A stretch of DNA of 6,515 nt, from contig CAMORQ010000116.1 of assembly GCA_946623915.1 (NCBI GenBank), positions 1 to 6,515 on the forward strand, read 5' to 3'. This DNA is from an uncultured Coriobacteriaceae bacterium (GTDB taxonomy: Bacteria > Actinomycetota > Coriobacteriia > Coriobacteriales > Eggerthellaceae). The notes under the pieces are model-generated. The model was not told the origin of the DNA. It was given only the letters and a program-made list of their open reading frames with translations, and ran no database searches. Both the position numbers and the translations under genes were made by a program. Position 1 is the first letter of the stretch. Each line of letters starts with the position of its first letter. Of this stretch, positions 1-5,958 are shown in pieces.

Positions 1-32
1 AAAGGATGTCGCGGGAACGGGGCCGTCTTCGC

Positions 33-1187
33 CTAGGGCCTCGGCGCCGCCTTGCGCTCCTGCTCGAGCTGGACCTGGCGCCCGATCGCCCACACCCAGC
101 GGACGAGCTCGCTGGCGACGGCGACCTTCGCCTTGTTGTGGTGGAGATGGTTGTCCTGCACCAGGTGCCTGTACCTGCCGCAGATCCTCGCGTTGGCCTG
201 GGCCGCCATCGCCTCGACGGCGGCGCTTGCCTCACCGGCCGGCCCTTGGGCCTTCTTGGCGCCTGTCCAGGCTGCTATCCCGCAGACGCCTTCGACGAGC
301 GTGCGCCTCAAGTCCGAGTTGCCCGCCTTGGTCATCGGCCCGTGCGCCTCCCGCTCGCCGCTGGAGTTGTTGGAGGGGACGACGCCGGCCCAGCAGGACA
401 CCTTGCGCCCGGAGGAGAAGCGGGCGAAGTCGCCGAACTCCGCCCGGGCTGTGAAGGCATTGGTTGTCGACATGCCCTTGAGCCGGCAGAGGGCATCGGT
501 GTAGGGTGCGTTGCGCTCGCTCCGCGCGGCGCGCTCCACCTGCCCTTTCATCATCTTCACTTCCGCTTCCGCCTCCTTGGCGCGCCTGACGTAGTGGGCA
601 AGCGACTCGTTGGCGCTTTCCTCCTCGAAGGTGACCCCGCCCACCCAGCGCCACCACGCGCGCGTGAAGGTGTTCTTTAAGTTGCCCTTGGCGGTCTTCT
701 CGTTCCAGACGAATCCGTGAAGAAGCAGAAACGACTCGAGCTTCTGCTTTGCGCGCTTGCATTCCTCGACCGCATCGCGGTAGGCGCGCGCCAGGCTCCT
801 GTCGGCCTCGGTACGGGCGTCGGGGACCCACACGGTCGAGTAGGACGCCATGGGGTTCAAAATCTCGCGCAGAAGCACCTTGGCGTCGTGCTTGTCGCAC
901 TTGGCCTTCTTGTCCTTGCTCGAGCGGGCGAGCGTGGAGACGGCTATGACGTCGCAGTCATAGCCCAGCGCACGCAGGTCGCGGGCAAGGTGGGTGCCAG
1001 TGCAACCAGATTCGTAAGCACAATAGACCGGCTGAGGAAGGCTAGAGAGCCACTCTGCAACTTCTTCAGCGCTCGGACAGTCGGTGAAGCGACTGGAGAA
1101 TGTCTCGCCGGTTTCTTTAGCCATTGCGCGAGCGGTAATCGAGCGTGCGTGCACATCCATGCCTACATAGGTAGTATACTTATCCAT
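33..1187 (-). CDS. IS110-family DEDD transposase (serine-containing RuvC-like recombinase)
   Basis: A 384-residue protein of normal IS110 length. The N-terminal RuvC-like DEDD domain (about 1-150) shows GMDVH with D11, the YESG block with E59, and the KCDKHDAK block with D98 and D101, matching the family's acidic residues. A helical, charged linker (about 130-225) follows. The C-terminal Tnp domain has the family signature SNNSSGE (S275/S276, candidate catalytic serine) and then MTKAGNSDLRR (about 285-295). IS110 enzymes cut and rejoin donor and target DNA guided by an element-encoded bridge RNA; that role is family knowledge. The ATG at 1187 is preceded by AAAGGGG about 8 nt upstream, supporting this start. 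The frame is intact with all key residues present, so the enzyme may be active. Plus-strand open frames here are antisense shadows. Confidence 0.95.
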   Translation of the reverse strand: MDKYTTYVGMDVHARSITARAMAKETGETFSSRFTDCPSAEEVAEWLSSLPQPVYCAYESGCTGTHLARDLRALGYDCDVIAVSTLARSSKDKKAKCDKHDAKVLLREILNPMASYSTVWVPDARTEADRSLARAYRDAVEECKRAKQKLESFLLLHGFVWNEKTAKGNLKNTFTRAWWRWVGGVTFEEESANESLAHYVRRAKEAEAEVKMMKGQVERAARSERNAPYTDALCRLKGMSTTNAFTARAEFGDFARFSSGRKVSCWAGVVPSNNSSGEREAHGPMTKAGNSDLRRTLVEGVCGIAAWTGAKKAQGPAGEASAAVEAMAAQANARICGRYRHLVQDNHLHHNKAKVAVASELVRWVWAIGRQVQLEQERKAAPRP

Positions 1188-1318
1188 CGGGAAGCCCCTT
1201 TCTTTGTTTGTGGCTCTGACAGCCAGGTTGTCTAAACTCCTCGATGTTAACCCACGAGCCGTTCAAGGCACTTGATTCAACAAACAGGGGCTTCCTGGTC
1301 CGTCGCTCGATGGACATA
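1188..1318 (-). ncRNA. Candidate IS110 bridge RNA region (left non-coding end)
   Basis: In IS110-group elements the bridge RNA is encoded in the non-coding end upstream of the transposase, in the same direction; this segment occupies that place. Read on the minus strand it contains an imperfect 18-nt palindrome (1298-1315), a long-range helix (1280-1295 with 1190-1211) and, inside that helix, two small hairpins: TCAAG/CTTGA at 1263-1275 and TGGCT/AGCCA at 1211-1225. The order of a 5' hairpin followed by two loop-bearing stems resembles the published bridge RNA organisation. No promoter could be assigned, and target- and donor-binding loops cannot be matched because the other element end is out of view. 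Confidence 0.35.
1190..1295 (-). promoter_or_regulatory. Long-range inverted repeat burying the transposase ribosome binding site
   Basis: GGAAGCCCCT (1190-1199, plus strand) is the exact reverse complement of 1286-1295. GTTTGT at 1206-1211 is likewise complementary to 1280-1285, with a 6-nt bulge at 1200-1205 on one side. In a minus-strand transcript the 3' arm holds the AGGGG Shine-Dalgarno of the transposase. Folding would therefore hide it, which suggests low translation from longer transcripts; that effect is inference. The same helix may be part of the bridge RNA. Confidence 0.4.
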
Positions 1319-2015
1319 TCGTCTGTTCGTAGGCATCCTATCCTCCACAAGCGTCCAGCTGTCGAGCACGGGCACAAGCGAGCACCTCGCGGTAGCTTCG
1401 GGGTTTTCGAGCGCCGTCGCGGTAGCGGCCCTCATTGCAGCTGTCGGATTCGTGGCCACGCTGGCGTACCTGCGGCTCCTCGCTGGGGCGAAGCCGGCCC
1501 GGGACGCAGGCGCCGCGAGCACAGATGCCGCAAGCGCATCCGATGCCGAAAGCATACGTTCCCTGATGAAGACCGATGTCTTCACGGTGCCCGATACCGC
1601 AAGTGTGGCCGATGCCCTGAAACTCCTGGTCGACAAGAAGATATCCGGTGCGCCCATTGTGGACGAGCAGGGATCAGTCTGCGGATTCGTGTCCGACGGC
1701 GACATCATGCGCAGCCTCGCCGACCAGAGCCCTGCGTTCAAGTCTGCCTGGTCTATCATCGCCGAGGCGGGCAACGCCGACTTCCATGCCACGCTCGCAC
1801 ACACGATGGCCCTGCCGGTAGGTGAGGTCGCTACGCACAAAGTTGTGTCGATTGACGTGGAGGCTAGCCTGGATGAAGCGTGTCGCGTGCTTGCCGATGC
1901 GCACCTGAAGAAGGCACCGGTTCTGGAGAACGGCAAAATGATCGGCATTATCAACCGCTCCAACATATCCCGCTATGCCGTGAATACCTACCTGAGCGCC
2001 CATACCACACACTAG
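1272..2015 (+). CDS. 5'-truncated membrane protein tail with tandem CBS domains (IS-interrupted, likely MFS-CBS)
   Basis: The open frame runs from a TTG at 1272, but that start lies inside the IS left end and has no good ribosome binding site. Authentic coding sequence probably begins near 1320. From there it reads LFVGILSST, a polar stretch, and a hydrophobic helix (about residues 44-68), which looks like the last transmembrane helix of a DHA2-type MFS exporter. An Ala/Asp/Ser-rich linker (about 72-93) follows. CBS domain 1 (about 96-150; SLMKTDVFTVP, GAPIVDE, GFVSDGDI) and CBS domain 2 (about 183-240; KAPVLENGKMIGIINRSNI) complete it. CBS pairs usually bind adenosyl ligands and gate transporters or enzymes. 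The CBS identification is strong; the MFS origin is an inference from one helix. The gene is most likely a remnant, with its 5' part beyond the far side of the IS. Confidence 0.75.
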   Translation: MIQQTGASWSVARWTYRLFVGILSSTSVQLSSTGTSEHLAVASGFSSAVAVAALIAAVGFVATLAYLRLLAGAKPARDAGAASTDAASASDAESIRSLMKTDVFTVPDTASVADALKLLVDKKISGAPIVDEQGSVCGFVSDGDIMRSLADQSPAFKSAWSIIAEAGNADFHATLAHTMALPVGEVATHKVVSIDVEASLDEACRVLADAHLKKAPVLENGKMIGIINRSNISRYAVNTYLSAHTTH

Positions 2016-2086
2016 GATTCCCGCTGAACGCCTGCTGACCGGCGTTGGAGGGCCTCGCTGTGCCCTGTTGCATGCTGGGACCCGCA

Positions 2087-2122
2087 CGCGTCCTGGGGCA
2101 TGCGCGCGTCCCGGGGCATGCG
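2087..2122 (+). repeat. Two tandem copies of an 18-bp GC-rich repeat
   Basis: Units 2087-2104 and 2105-2122 are exactly adjacent and identical except for one T/C difference at unit position 8. Each contains GGGGCATGCG, and a further GCATGC occurs about 15 bp upstream. They lie in the 3' flank of the CBS gene, and no function is evident. Confidence 0.7.
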
Positions 2123-2150
2123 GCACACGCTATAGCATTCCATACGTCAA

Positions 2151-2179
2151 GGCCCGAAGGCGGTGAAATCCTTCGGGCC
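2151..2179. terminator. Strong hairpin between convergent genes, probable bidirectional terminator
   Basis: The 10-bp perfect stem GGCCCGAAGG (2151-2160) / CCTTCGGGCC (2170-2179) encloses a 9-nt loop. It is followed on the plus side by ATTTGTAATT and on the minus side by TTGACGTAT, so T-tracts are weak both ways. It sits between the ends of the CBS gene and the convergent small ORF at 2245-2484. The rest of 2016-2244 contains only the tandem repeat and no gene I can support. Confidence 0.65.
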
Positions 2180-2244
2180 GATTTGTAATTACTGCATCAT
2201 GCCCTTAATATCTCTGCCGTTGTACTCCCAGCGCAATACGCAGA

Positions 2245-2484
2245 TTATCGCAACAAATACGGTTCTTCCTCAAGGCGTTCGTTGATGTGGACCTTCCCAT
2301 GTTTCGCATGGAGCGCTTTGAGTTCTACGGCCGATTCTGCTTGAACGAAAAGCGGGGAGGGATAGCTGTTGGGCGTGAAGAAATCGATGTCAAATGCAGG
2401 GTTCACCAACTCTGCTAGCCGATCTTCTATCTCATAGGCCTTATGTCCGACAAGTTGCAGCTGGCTTGCGTCACTGGTCTTCAC
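2245..2484 (-). CDS. Small unrecognised protein (up to 79 aa) with a doubtful start
   Basis: The translated product is acidic/mixed, with no membrane segment or known motif that I recognise. The central part (NPAFDIDFFTPNSYPSPLFV) and the run AVELKALHAKHGKVHINERL look like real protein. The frame opens with GTG at 2484, but that GTG is the end of the Shine-Dalgarno core GAAAGGAGG, which is too close to be used. A stop lies three codons upstream (2491-2493). The only well-spaced start (GTG at 2474, 9 nt after AGGAGG) is in another frame and terminates after 15 codons at 2427. The gene may thus be frameshifted near its 5' end or a remnant. It is transcribed divergently from the abiE-type operon. 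Confidence 0.45.
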   Translation of the reverse strand: MKTSDASQLQLVGHKAYEIEDRLAELVNPAFDIDFFTPNSYPSPLFVQAESAVELKALHAKHGKVHINERLEEEPYLLR

Positions 2485-2492
2485 CTCCTTTC
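2484..2492 (-). promoter_or_regulatory. Near-perfect Shine-Dalgarno sequence, misplaced for the downstream frame
   Basis: GAAAGGAGG on the minus strand is among the best Shine-Dalgarno matches in the window. It overlaps the GTG at 2484 and is 9 nt from the GTG at 2474, which belongs to a 15-codon frame rather than the 79-residue one. Confidence 0.5.
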
Positions 2493-2537
2493 AATACGCA
2501 CGTTTTTGTCTGTATCTATTTCACCAAGAATCAGCTA

Positions 2538-2563
2538 CACTGCTAAAAGTAGATTTTGCAGTG
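2538..2563. repeat. Inverted repeat in the divergent promoter region
   Basis: CACTGC-t-AAAA (2538-2548) pairs with TTTTGCAGTG (2554-2563) around a 5-nt centre. That is 10 base pairs with one bulged T. It could be an operator for either divergent transcription unit or a leader hairpin of the minus-strand gene. Its sequence does not match the palindrome at 2587-2613, so the same protein is unlikely to bind both. Confidence 0.45.
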
Positions 2564-2586
2564 ACATTAACTGTTTTTTATTGATA

Positions 2587-2613
2587 GAAACCTGTACAAT
2601 ATGTACTGGTTTC
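2587..2613. promoter_or_regulatory. Probable operator of the AbiE-type operon (palindrome)
   Basis: Arms GAAACCTGTAC (2587-2597) and GTACTGGTTTC (2603-2613) match at 10 of 11 positions around the centre AATAT. The palindrome ends 17 bp before the AbiEi start codon and would cover the -35 side of the promoter. AbiEi antitoxins studied elsewhere negatively autoregulate by binding inverted repeats upstream of abiE, so this is the expected site. The palindrome is directly visible; the binding partner is inferred. Confidence 0.6.
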
Positions 2614-2619
2614 ATATAA

Positions 2620-2625
2620 GATAAT
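2620..2625 (+). promoter_or_regulatory. Candidate -10 box giving a leaderless mRNA
   Basis: GATAAT (5 of 6 to TATAAT) is followed by five bases and then the ATG at 2631, so transcription would begin at or next to the start codon. No Shine-Dalgarno sequence precedes this ATG, which fits leaderless translation, common in Actinomycetota. The overlapping TATAAG at 2615-2620 is an alternative giving a leader of only a few bases. No convincing -35 box is present, and that region is occupied by the palindrome. Confidence 0.4.
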
Positions 2626-2630
2626 GCAGC

Positions 2631-3392
2631 ATGAAGGTAAAAGAGTTCTTACAGACAACGCCCGTGTTCACCACGGCAGATGTACAGAAGGTGTCCTCCT
2701 CGAAGGAGTCCGCTGAAACCTTGCTGCGCCGTGCGGTTGCATCTGGCGAAATCAAACGTATTAGGCGCGGGCTCTATGCGTCCAAGACAGGCAAATACCA
2801 CGGGGAGGCAGCGGAGCCGTTCAGGGTAATAAGCGCGCTAGACCCTAAGGCTGTCGTCTCGTACCATACGGCGCTTGTCGCACACGGCCTTGCGCACAAC
2901 GTCTCGTTCGAATACTCATTCCGTTCCAGCTCGGTTAAGAGTCCGTTTTCGTTCGAGGACATGCGCTACATACCTTACGCTGCAAACGAGTCCGTGCACA
3001 CCCAGGTGCTGCATGGTGCGGCATATGGCTCCGTCCTAGTTACTACGCGCGAGCAAACACTTGTCGACTGCCTTTCCCATCTGCAGCGAGCCGGCGGTGC
3101 CGAAGAGGCGATTCGGTCGCTTTCCGCCATCCCGTATGTCAACTTCGCGGAGCTAGAAGACCTGCTGGCCGACGCGTCCGATTCGCTAGTCGCGCGCGTA
3201 GGCTGGCTTCTGGAACAGAAGAGGCAGGATTGGCGCGTCGAAGAGGAATTCCTCGACAATCTGGAAACGCGTTTGGGCAGGGGGCCATACCGCTTTGGCA
3301 GTGTGCGAAGGAGAGCCGAAGGATGGTCCAGCCGATGGAAGCTGTGTTTACCGGAAAGCGAAGAGGAGGTTGCGTCATGGGTATGGAGCTAG
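2631..3392 (+). CDS. abiEi: AbiEi-type antitoxin / autorepressor of a type IV toxin-antitoxin system
   Basis: A 253-residue protein. The N-terminal winged helix-turn-helix (about 1-55) includes VFTTADV, a recognition-helix region ETLLRRAVASGEI and the wing IKRIRRGLYA, the usual AbiEi layout. The C-terminal part carries family blocks SYHTALVAHGL (about 77-87), TTREQTLVDCL (about 138-148) and ARVGWLLE (about 188-195). In the family the N-terminal domain binds the operator for negative autoregulation, and the C-terminal part counteracts the toxin without forming a stable complex. The gene is first in the operon. It has no Shine-Dalgarno, a -10-like box 5 bp upstream and a palindromic operator before that. 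The toxin gene starts 16 bp before its stop. Family assignment is by motif recognition and is strengthened by the adjacent AbiEii gene. Confidence 0.88.
   Translation: MKVKEFLQTTPVFTTADVQKVSSSKESAETLLRRAVASGEIKRIRRGLYASKTGKYHGEAAEPFRVISALDPKAVVSYHTALVAHGLAHNVSFEYSFRSSSVKSPFSFEDMRYIPYAANESVHTQVLHGAAYGSVLVTTREQTLVDCLSHLQRAGGAEEAIRSLSAIPYVNFAELEDLLADASDSLVARVGWLLEQKRQDWRVEEEFLDNLETRLGRGPYRFGSVRRRAEGWSSRWKLCLPESEEEVASWVWS
3364..3369 (+). promoter_or_regulatory. Ribosome binding site fixing the AbiEii start
   Basis: AGGAGG inside the 3' end of the AbiEi gene lies 7 nt before the ATG at 3377. It selects that ATG over the much longer upstream extension of the same frame (back to 3230), which lies wholly within abiEi. 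A second in-frame ATG at 3383 is also possible but less well spaced. Confidence 0.8.
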
Positions 3393-4321
3393 CAGAAACG
3401 TTCGATCCGCGCACGCTGGATAAGGTAGAGCGGCTCCTGGATCTTCTTCAGGAAATAGAGAGGCACCCGCTTCTTGCCGGTAAGCTGGCACTGCATGGCG
3501 GCACAGCCATCAACTTGTTTATGCTCGACATCCCCCGCCTTTCGGTCGATATCGACGTTTCGTATGTTGGAGCTCTCTCGCGCGAAGAAATGGTTGCCGA
3601 GCGCCCTTCCATCGAACAAGGCTTGCAAGAGGTGGCGCGCTACTTGGGTTATGCCGTAGAGCCTGGTGAAGCTGGGCACGCAGGACGGACTTTCATGCTT
3701 CGTTATAACGGCCCATGGGGTGCGGACCACGTGAAGATAGATTGCATCTACATGAACCGGTCCCCATTGCTTCCTTTGGTGGAGCGAGAAACGCAGCTGC
3801 GCCCTGGACAGCCCGTACGCACCTTTTCAGATATCGAGCTTGCCGGAGGAAAGATCAAAGCGTTCTTCGACCGCGTGAAAGTACGCGACTTGTACGACAT
3901 CTCCACCCTTGGGCAGTTCTTCGCATCTAGGACTTCGGATAAAGCTCCGGATGCAGACCTTTGGCACCAGGTTGTTCTGTACTACGCGTCCCTTTCGGCT
4001 ACGTTCCCCTTCGGGTTCGAAGGACGCGAGCTGCGTTTTGTTGACAGAGAGCAAGAGCTAACGGAGCAGCTCTACCCCATGCTTCGGTCGGGCGGCAAAC
4101 AGCCTACGCTTGCCGCACTGATGCAAGACGCGGCAGATTTTGTTAATGGGTATGTGGTACCCAGGACTGAAGCAGAGGCTGAATATTTAGAGCGCTTTGC
4201 AGCAGCGGATTACCAACCCGAGTTGCTGTTTAACGAGCCCGCTATTGCCGAAGCCGCACGCGTTAACCCAGAGGCGCTCTGGAAGCTACAGAACCTGCAA
4301 CAGATGCCGCACGGGGAATAG
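3377..4321 (+). CDS. abiEii: AbiEii-type nucleotidyltransferase toxin
   Basis: A 314-residue protein from the ATG at 3377, a usual size for AbiEii/DUF1814 proteins. The DNA polymerase beta-like nucleotidyltransferase core shows LHGGTAINL (about 39-47), where GGT stands for the family GG/GS motif. RLSVDID (about 54-60) gives D58 and D60 as metal-binding acids, and KIDCIYMN (about 120-127) gives D122 as the third acid. KIKAFFDRVKVRDLYDI (about 159-175) is the conserved K...RDxYD block. Family members are bacteriostatic toxins; some transfer nucleotides to tRNA, blocking translation during phage infection. The substrate here is unknown. The gene overlaps abiEi by 16 bp, implying translational coupling, with the third operon gene 4 nt downstream. 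All visible catalytic residues are present, so the toxin looks intact. Confidence 0.9.
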   Translation: MGMELAETFDPRTLDKVERLLDLLQEIERHPLLAGKLALHGGTAINLFMLDIPRLSVDIDVSYVGALSREEMVAERPSIEQGLQEVARYLGYAVEPGEAGHAGRTFMLRYNGPWGADHVKIDCIYMNRSPLLPLVERETQLRPGQPVRTFSDIELAGGKIKAFFDRVKVRDLYDISTLGQFFASRTSDKAPDADLWHQVVLYYASLSATFPFGFEGRELRFVDREQELTEQLYPMLRSGGKQPTLAALMQDAADFVNGYVVPRTEAEAEYLERFAAADYQPELLFNEPAIAEAARVNPEALWKLQNLQQMPHGE

Positions 4322-4325
4322 GCTC

Positions 4326-5456
4326 ATGCTAACGATTGATACGACAACAGGGCGATTCACTCAGGGATTCGCTGTTGCTCTGACGGGAAGCGACATCGTA
4401 TTCCAGTTCCAAGACGAAAATGCTGTTCGACATAATCCAGAAGGCACTCTGGATTTCGTTGATTTTGCCAATCTAGTGCGGCATATCCCCAATCGCTCAT
4501 TTACCTCCCTAGACATCGGCATGGACGACTGGCCCATGCCTGAAAGCGATGTCGAGTACTCTGCGGCCCCATCGGATCTGCTGCTCGATTTTGCAGCCAT
4601 TTCGGGGCCCCTTTTCGGACATACCTGTGCAGTCCAGGAGAACAATACGGTCGCAGAGCCCATTGAGTCCTGGCTTGCAGCTGCGAAAGTATTGAACTTC
4701 GCTGTGCGTGCGGACTCGTTGACGGGCAAGCCGGAGCGCGTTATTGAAAACAGCCTCGATGGCGATGTGGTCTACAAAGTTAGCGTAGGCGCCTCAAGCG
4801 AGCTCTTCGGTCATGGGCAGATTGTAGCCGCGATAAAGAACTTTGGCACTGTCTTGCCCAAACCCTACTCTTCCATGTTGAAGTTAAACGACGAGCAGCG
4901 CAGCAAGCTTGCCCGCTGCGTGCCCTACGGCGACGCCATTGTGCATGGAGAATGGGACTGCAACGAGTCATACACCGCTTATGCCTTCATCGAGCTACCC
5001 GACAATTCCGGAACAAAGCCCGCTTCTCGCGTATTGACGGGAGAAGATTTCCGTAGGACCGACACCATGGCCACAGATGAAGAAATGAACTACGAGCAGA
5101 TGCTTGCGGAAACGCTTGTGCAGCAGCTTGTTTCTGTCCATTTGGTTCGCACTTATGTTGGGTGGGGCGTGTTCTACAACGACAAACTCGACCGAGACAT
5201 GGGAACCTTAGGCGTGCAGTTCAATAACTATCTTGAGCGCCTTTGGTACACCTTCGGCTTGCATCATGCTGGCGGCAAGTTAGGAATATGCCGCCATTGC
5301 GGGAAGCTCTTCAGTGCGGACAAAGAGCGCAAGAGCACGAAGATCTACTGCAGCAAAGCGTGTCAAGAGGCCGAGAAGGACGAACGCGCAAAAGCACGAA
5401 GGAAACGCAAGCGTCGTCTAGAAGCAGAAGCCGCCAAGCGCAGTACGGCTAGTTAG
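4326..5456 (+). CDS. Unassigned 376-aa protein with C-terminal zinc ribbon, third gene of the AbiE-type operon
   Basis: The ATG at 4326 follows the toxin stop by 4 nt, with GGGGA about 8 nt upstream; the longer frame back to 4197 lies inside the toxin gene and is rejected. Residues 1-310 form a mixed alpha/beta, mildly acidic region without a motif I recognise. The C-terminus has ICRHCGKLF (C322, C325) and IYCSKACQ (C342, C346), a C-X2-C-X16-C-X3-C zinc ribbon similar in style to CGNR-type or DUF6076-like fingers. A strongly basic tail of about 20 residues follows (KARRKRKRRLEAEAAKR), suggesting nucleic-acid binding. There is no signal peptide or membrane helix. Its position implies co-expression with the toxin-antitoxin pair. 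It could be an accessory module of the defence system, a regulator, or unrelated cargo; classical AbiE has only two genes. Confidence 0.75.
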   Translation: MLTIDTTTGRFTQGFAVALTGSDIVFQFQDENAVRHNPEGTLDFVDFANLVRHIPNRSFTSLDIGMDDWPMPESDVEYSAAPSDLLLDFAAISGPLFGHTCAVQENNTVAEPIESWLAAAKVLNFAVRADSLTGKPERVIENSLDGDVVYKVSVGASSELFGHGQIVAAIKNFGTVLPKPYSSMLKLNDEQRSKLARCVPYGDAIVHGEWDCNESYTAYAFIELPDNSGTKPASRVLTGEDFRRTDTMATDEEMNYEQMLAETLVQQLVSVHLVRTYVGWGVFYNDKLDRDMGTLGVQFNNYLERLWYTFGLHHAGGKLGICRHCGKLFSADKERKSTKIYCSKACQEAEKDERAKARRKRKRRLEAEAAKRSTAS

Positions 5457-5497
5457 CGCTTTCTGTGTCTTTCGGGCCCCTGAAAATGCTAAAGCGC
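5456..5497. terminator. Possible weak bidirectional terminator between convergent genes
   Basis: GCGCTTT (5456-5462) and AAAGCGC (5491-5497) form a 7-bp stem around a long 28-nt loop that itself contains GGGCCC. It lies between the convergent ends of the zinc-ribbon gene and the integrase fragment. There is no T-tract, and the right arm overlaps the truncated integrase frame, so this is tentative. Confidence 0.25.
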
Positions 5498-5935
5498 CGG
5501 AGGTAGGTGCATCTTGTGTAGGGTGCTTTCAGAGTATGTTTCACTTTTGCGTGCTTGCGCTTCGCCTTCACGAATCATGCCAGGGGTAAGCTTGCCGATA
5601 GGCACATCCCCGAACAGTTCGCACACCTTGCGGATATCCAATGCCTCGCGTTCGTAAGAGAGAGTGCTTAAGGCCGGGTCGCCTTCGCGCAGCTCGTGGA
5701 AGCGCTTGGCGTATTGGGCGATGGTTTGCCCCGAAGGGCTGTTGCCCAGCTCGTATTCCTCGATGTATTTCGCAAGCGCCTCGCGGGCGTCGCCCTTTGT
5801 TCCGCGGATGGTGCGTTTGGGTGCGCGCTTGTAGCGGCCCTTATCGTCCTTTTCACCTAGGTAGAAGGTGATCTTCCATGTGTTGCGATAGCGCTTGTCT
5901 TTTTCAATCACGCCGCTGCCACGTACTTTCGGCAT
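5489..5935 (-). pseudogene. int: Tyrosine recombinase (phage-type integrase), 5' fragment lacking the catalytic domain
   Basis: The 148-residue fragment begins MPKVRGSGVIEK. It contains an AP2-like arm-binding domain (about 8-65; WKITFYLG, KRTIRGTKGDAREAL) and then part of the SAM-like core-binding domain (about 68-143; TIAQYAKRFHELRE, IGKLTPGMI, YSESTLHKMH). Homologous integrases continue after the KMH for another 230 residues or so with the R...HxxR...Y catalytic domain. Here five unrelated residues (LPPAL) and a stop follow, so a deletion or recombination junction lies near 5507. The start is supported by AAAGGGTGA a few bases upstream. The gene reads away from the tRNA attachment region, typical for an integrative element. 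The fragment could still bind arm sites but cannot recombine DNA. Confidence 0.88.
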
Positions 5936-5958
5936 CTATTTCACCCTTTCCCTGTTTA

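Larger units (their letters stand above)
1..1322 (-). mobile_element. IS110-family insertion sequence (right end outside the window)
   Basis: The element consists of the transposase gene plus a non-coding left end of about 135 nt upstream of it. IS110 elements lack conventional terminal inverted repeats, so the ends cannot be fixed by inspection. The inner limit near 1322 is inferred from where the plus-strand frame begins to read like a transporter transmembrane tail (residues LFVGILSS onward). The other end lies beyond base 1, because only 32 nt follow the transposase stop codon. The insertion appears to have removed the 5' part of the CBS-domain gene from the downstream remainder. The presence of the IS is clear; the boundary may be off by about 20 nt. 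Confidence 0.65.

Noticed and set aside
6..1235. Long plus-strand open frames opposite the transposase
   Set aside because: They are antisense to an intact IS110 transposase with all family motifs, are Arg/Pro-rich, and reflect high GC content rather than coding.
1244..1966. Other frames overlapping the CBS gene on both strands
   Set aside because: Only the frame ending at 2015 encodes recognisable CBS domains; the others are shadows.
3230..3376. N-terminal extension of the AbiEii frame
   Set aside because: It lies inside abiEi, is low-complexity basic sequence, and AGGAGG is correctly placed for the ATG at 3377.
4197..4325. N-terminal extension of the zinc-ribbon protein
   Set aside because: It lies inside the toxin gene, and the ATG at 4326 gives normal operon spacing with a plausible ribosome binding site.
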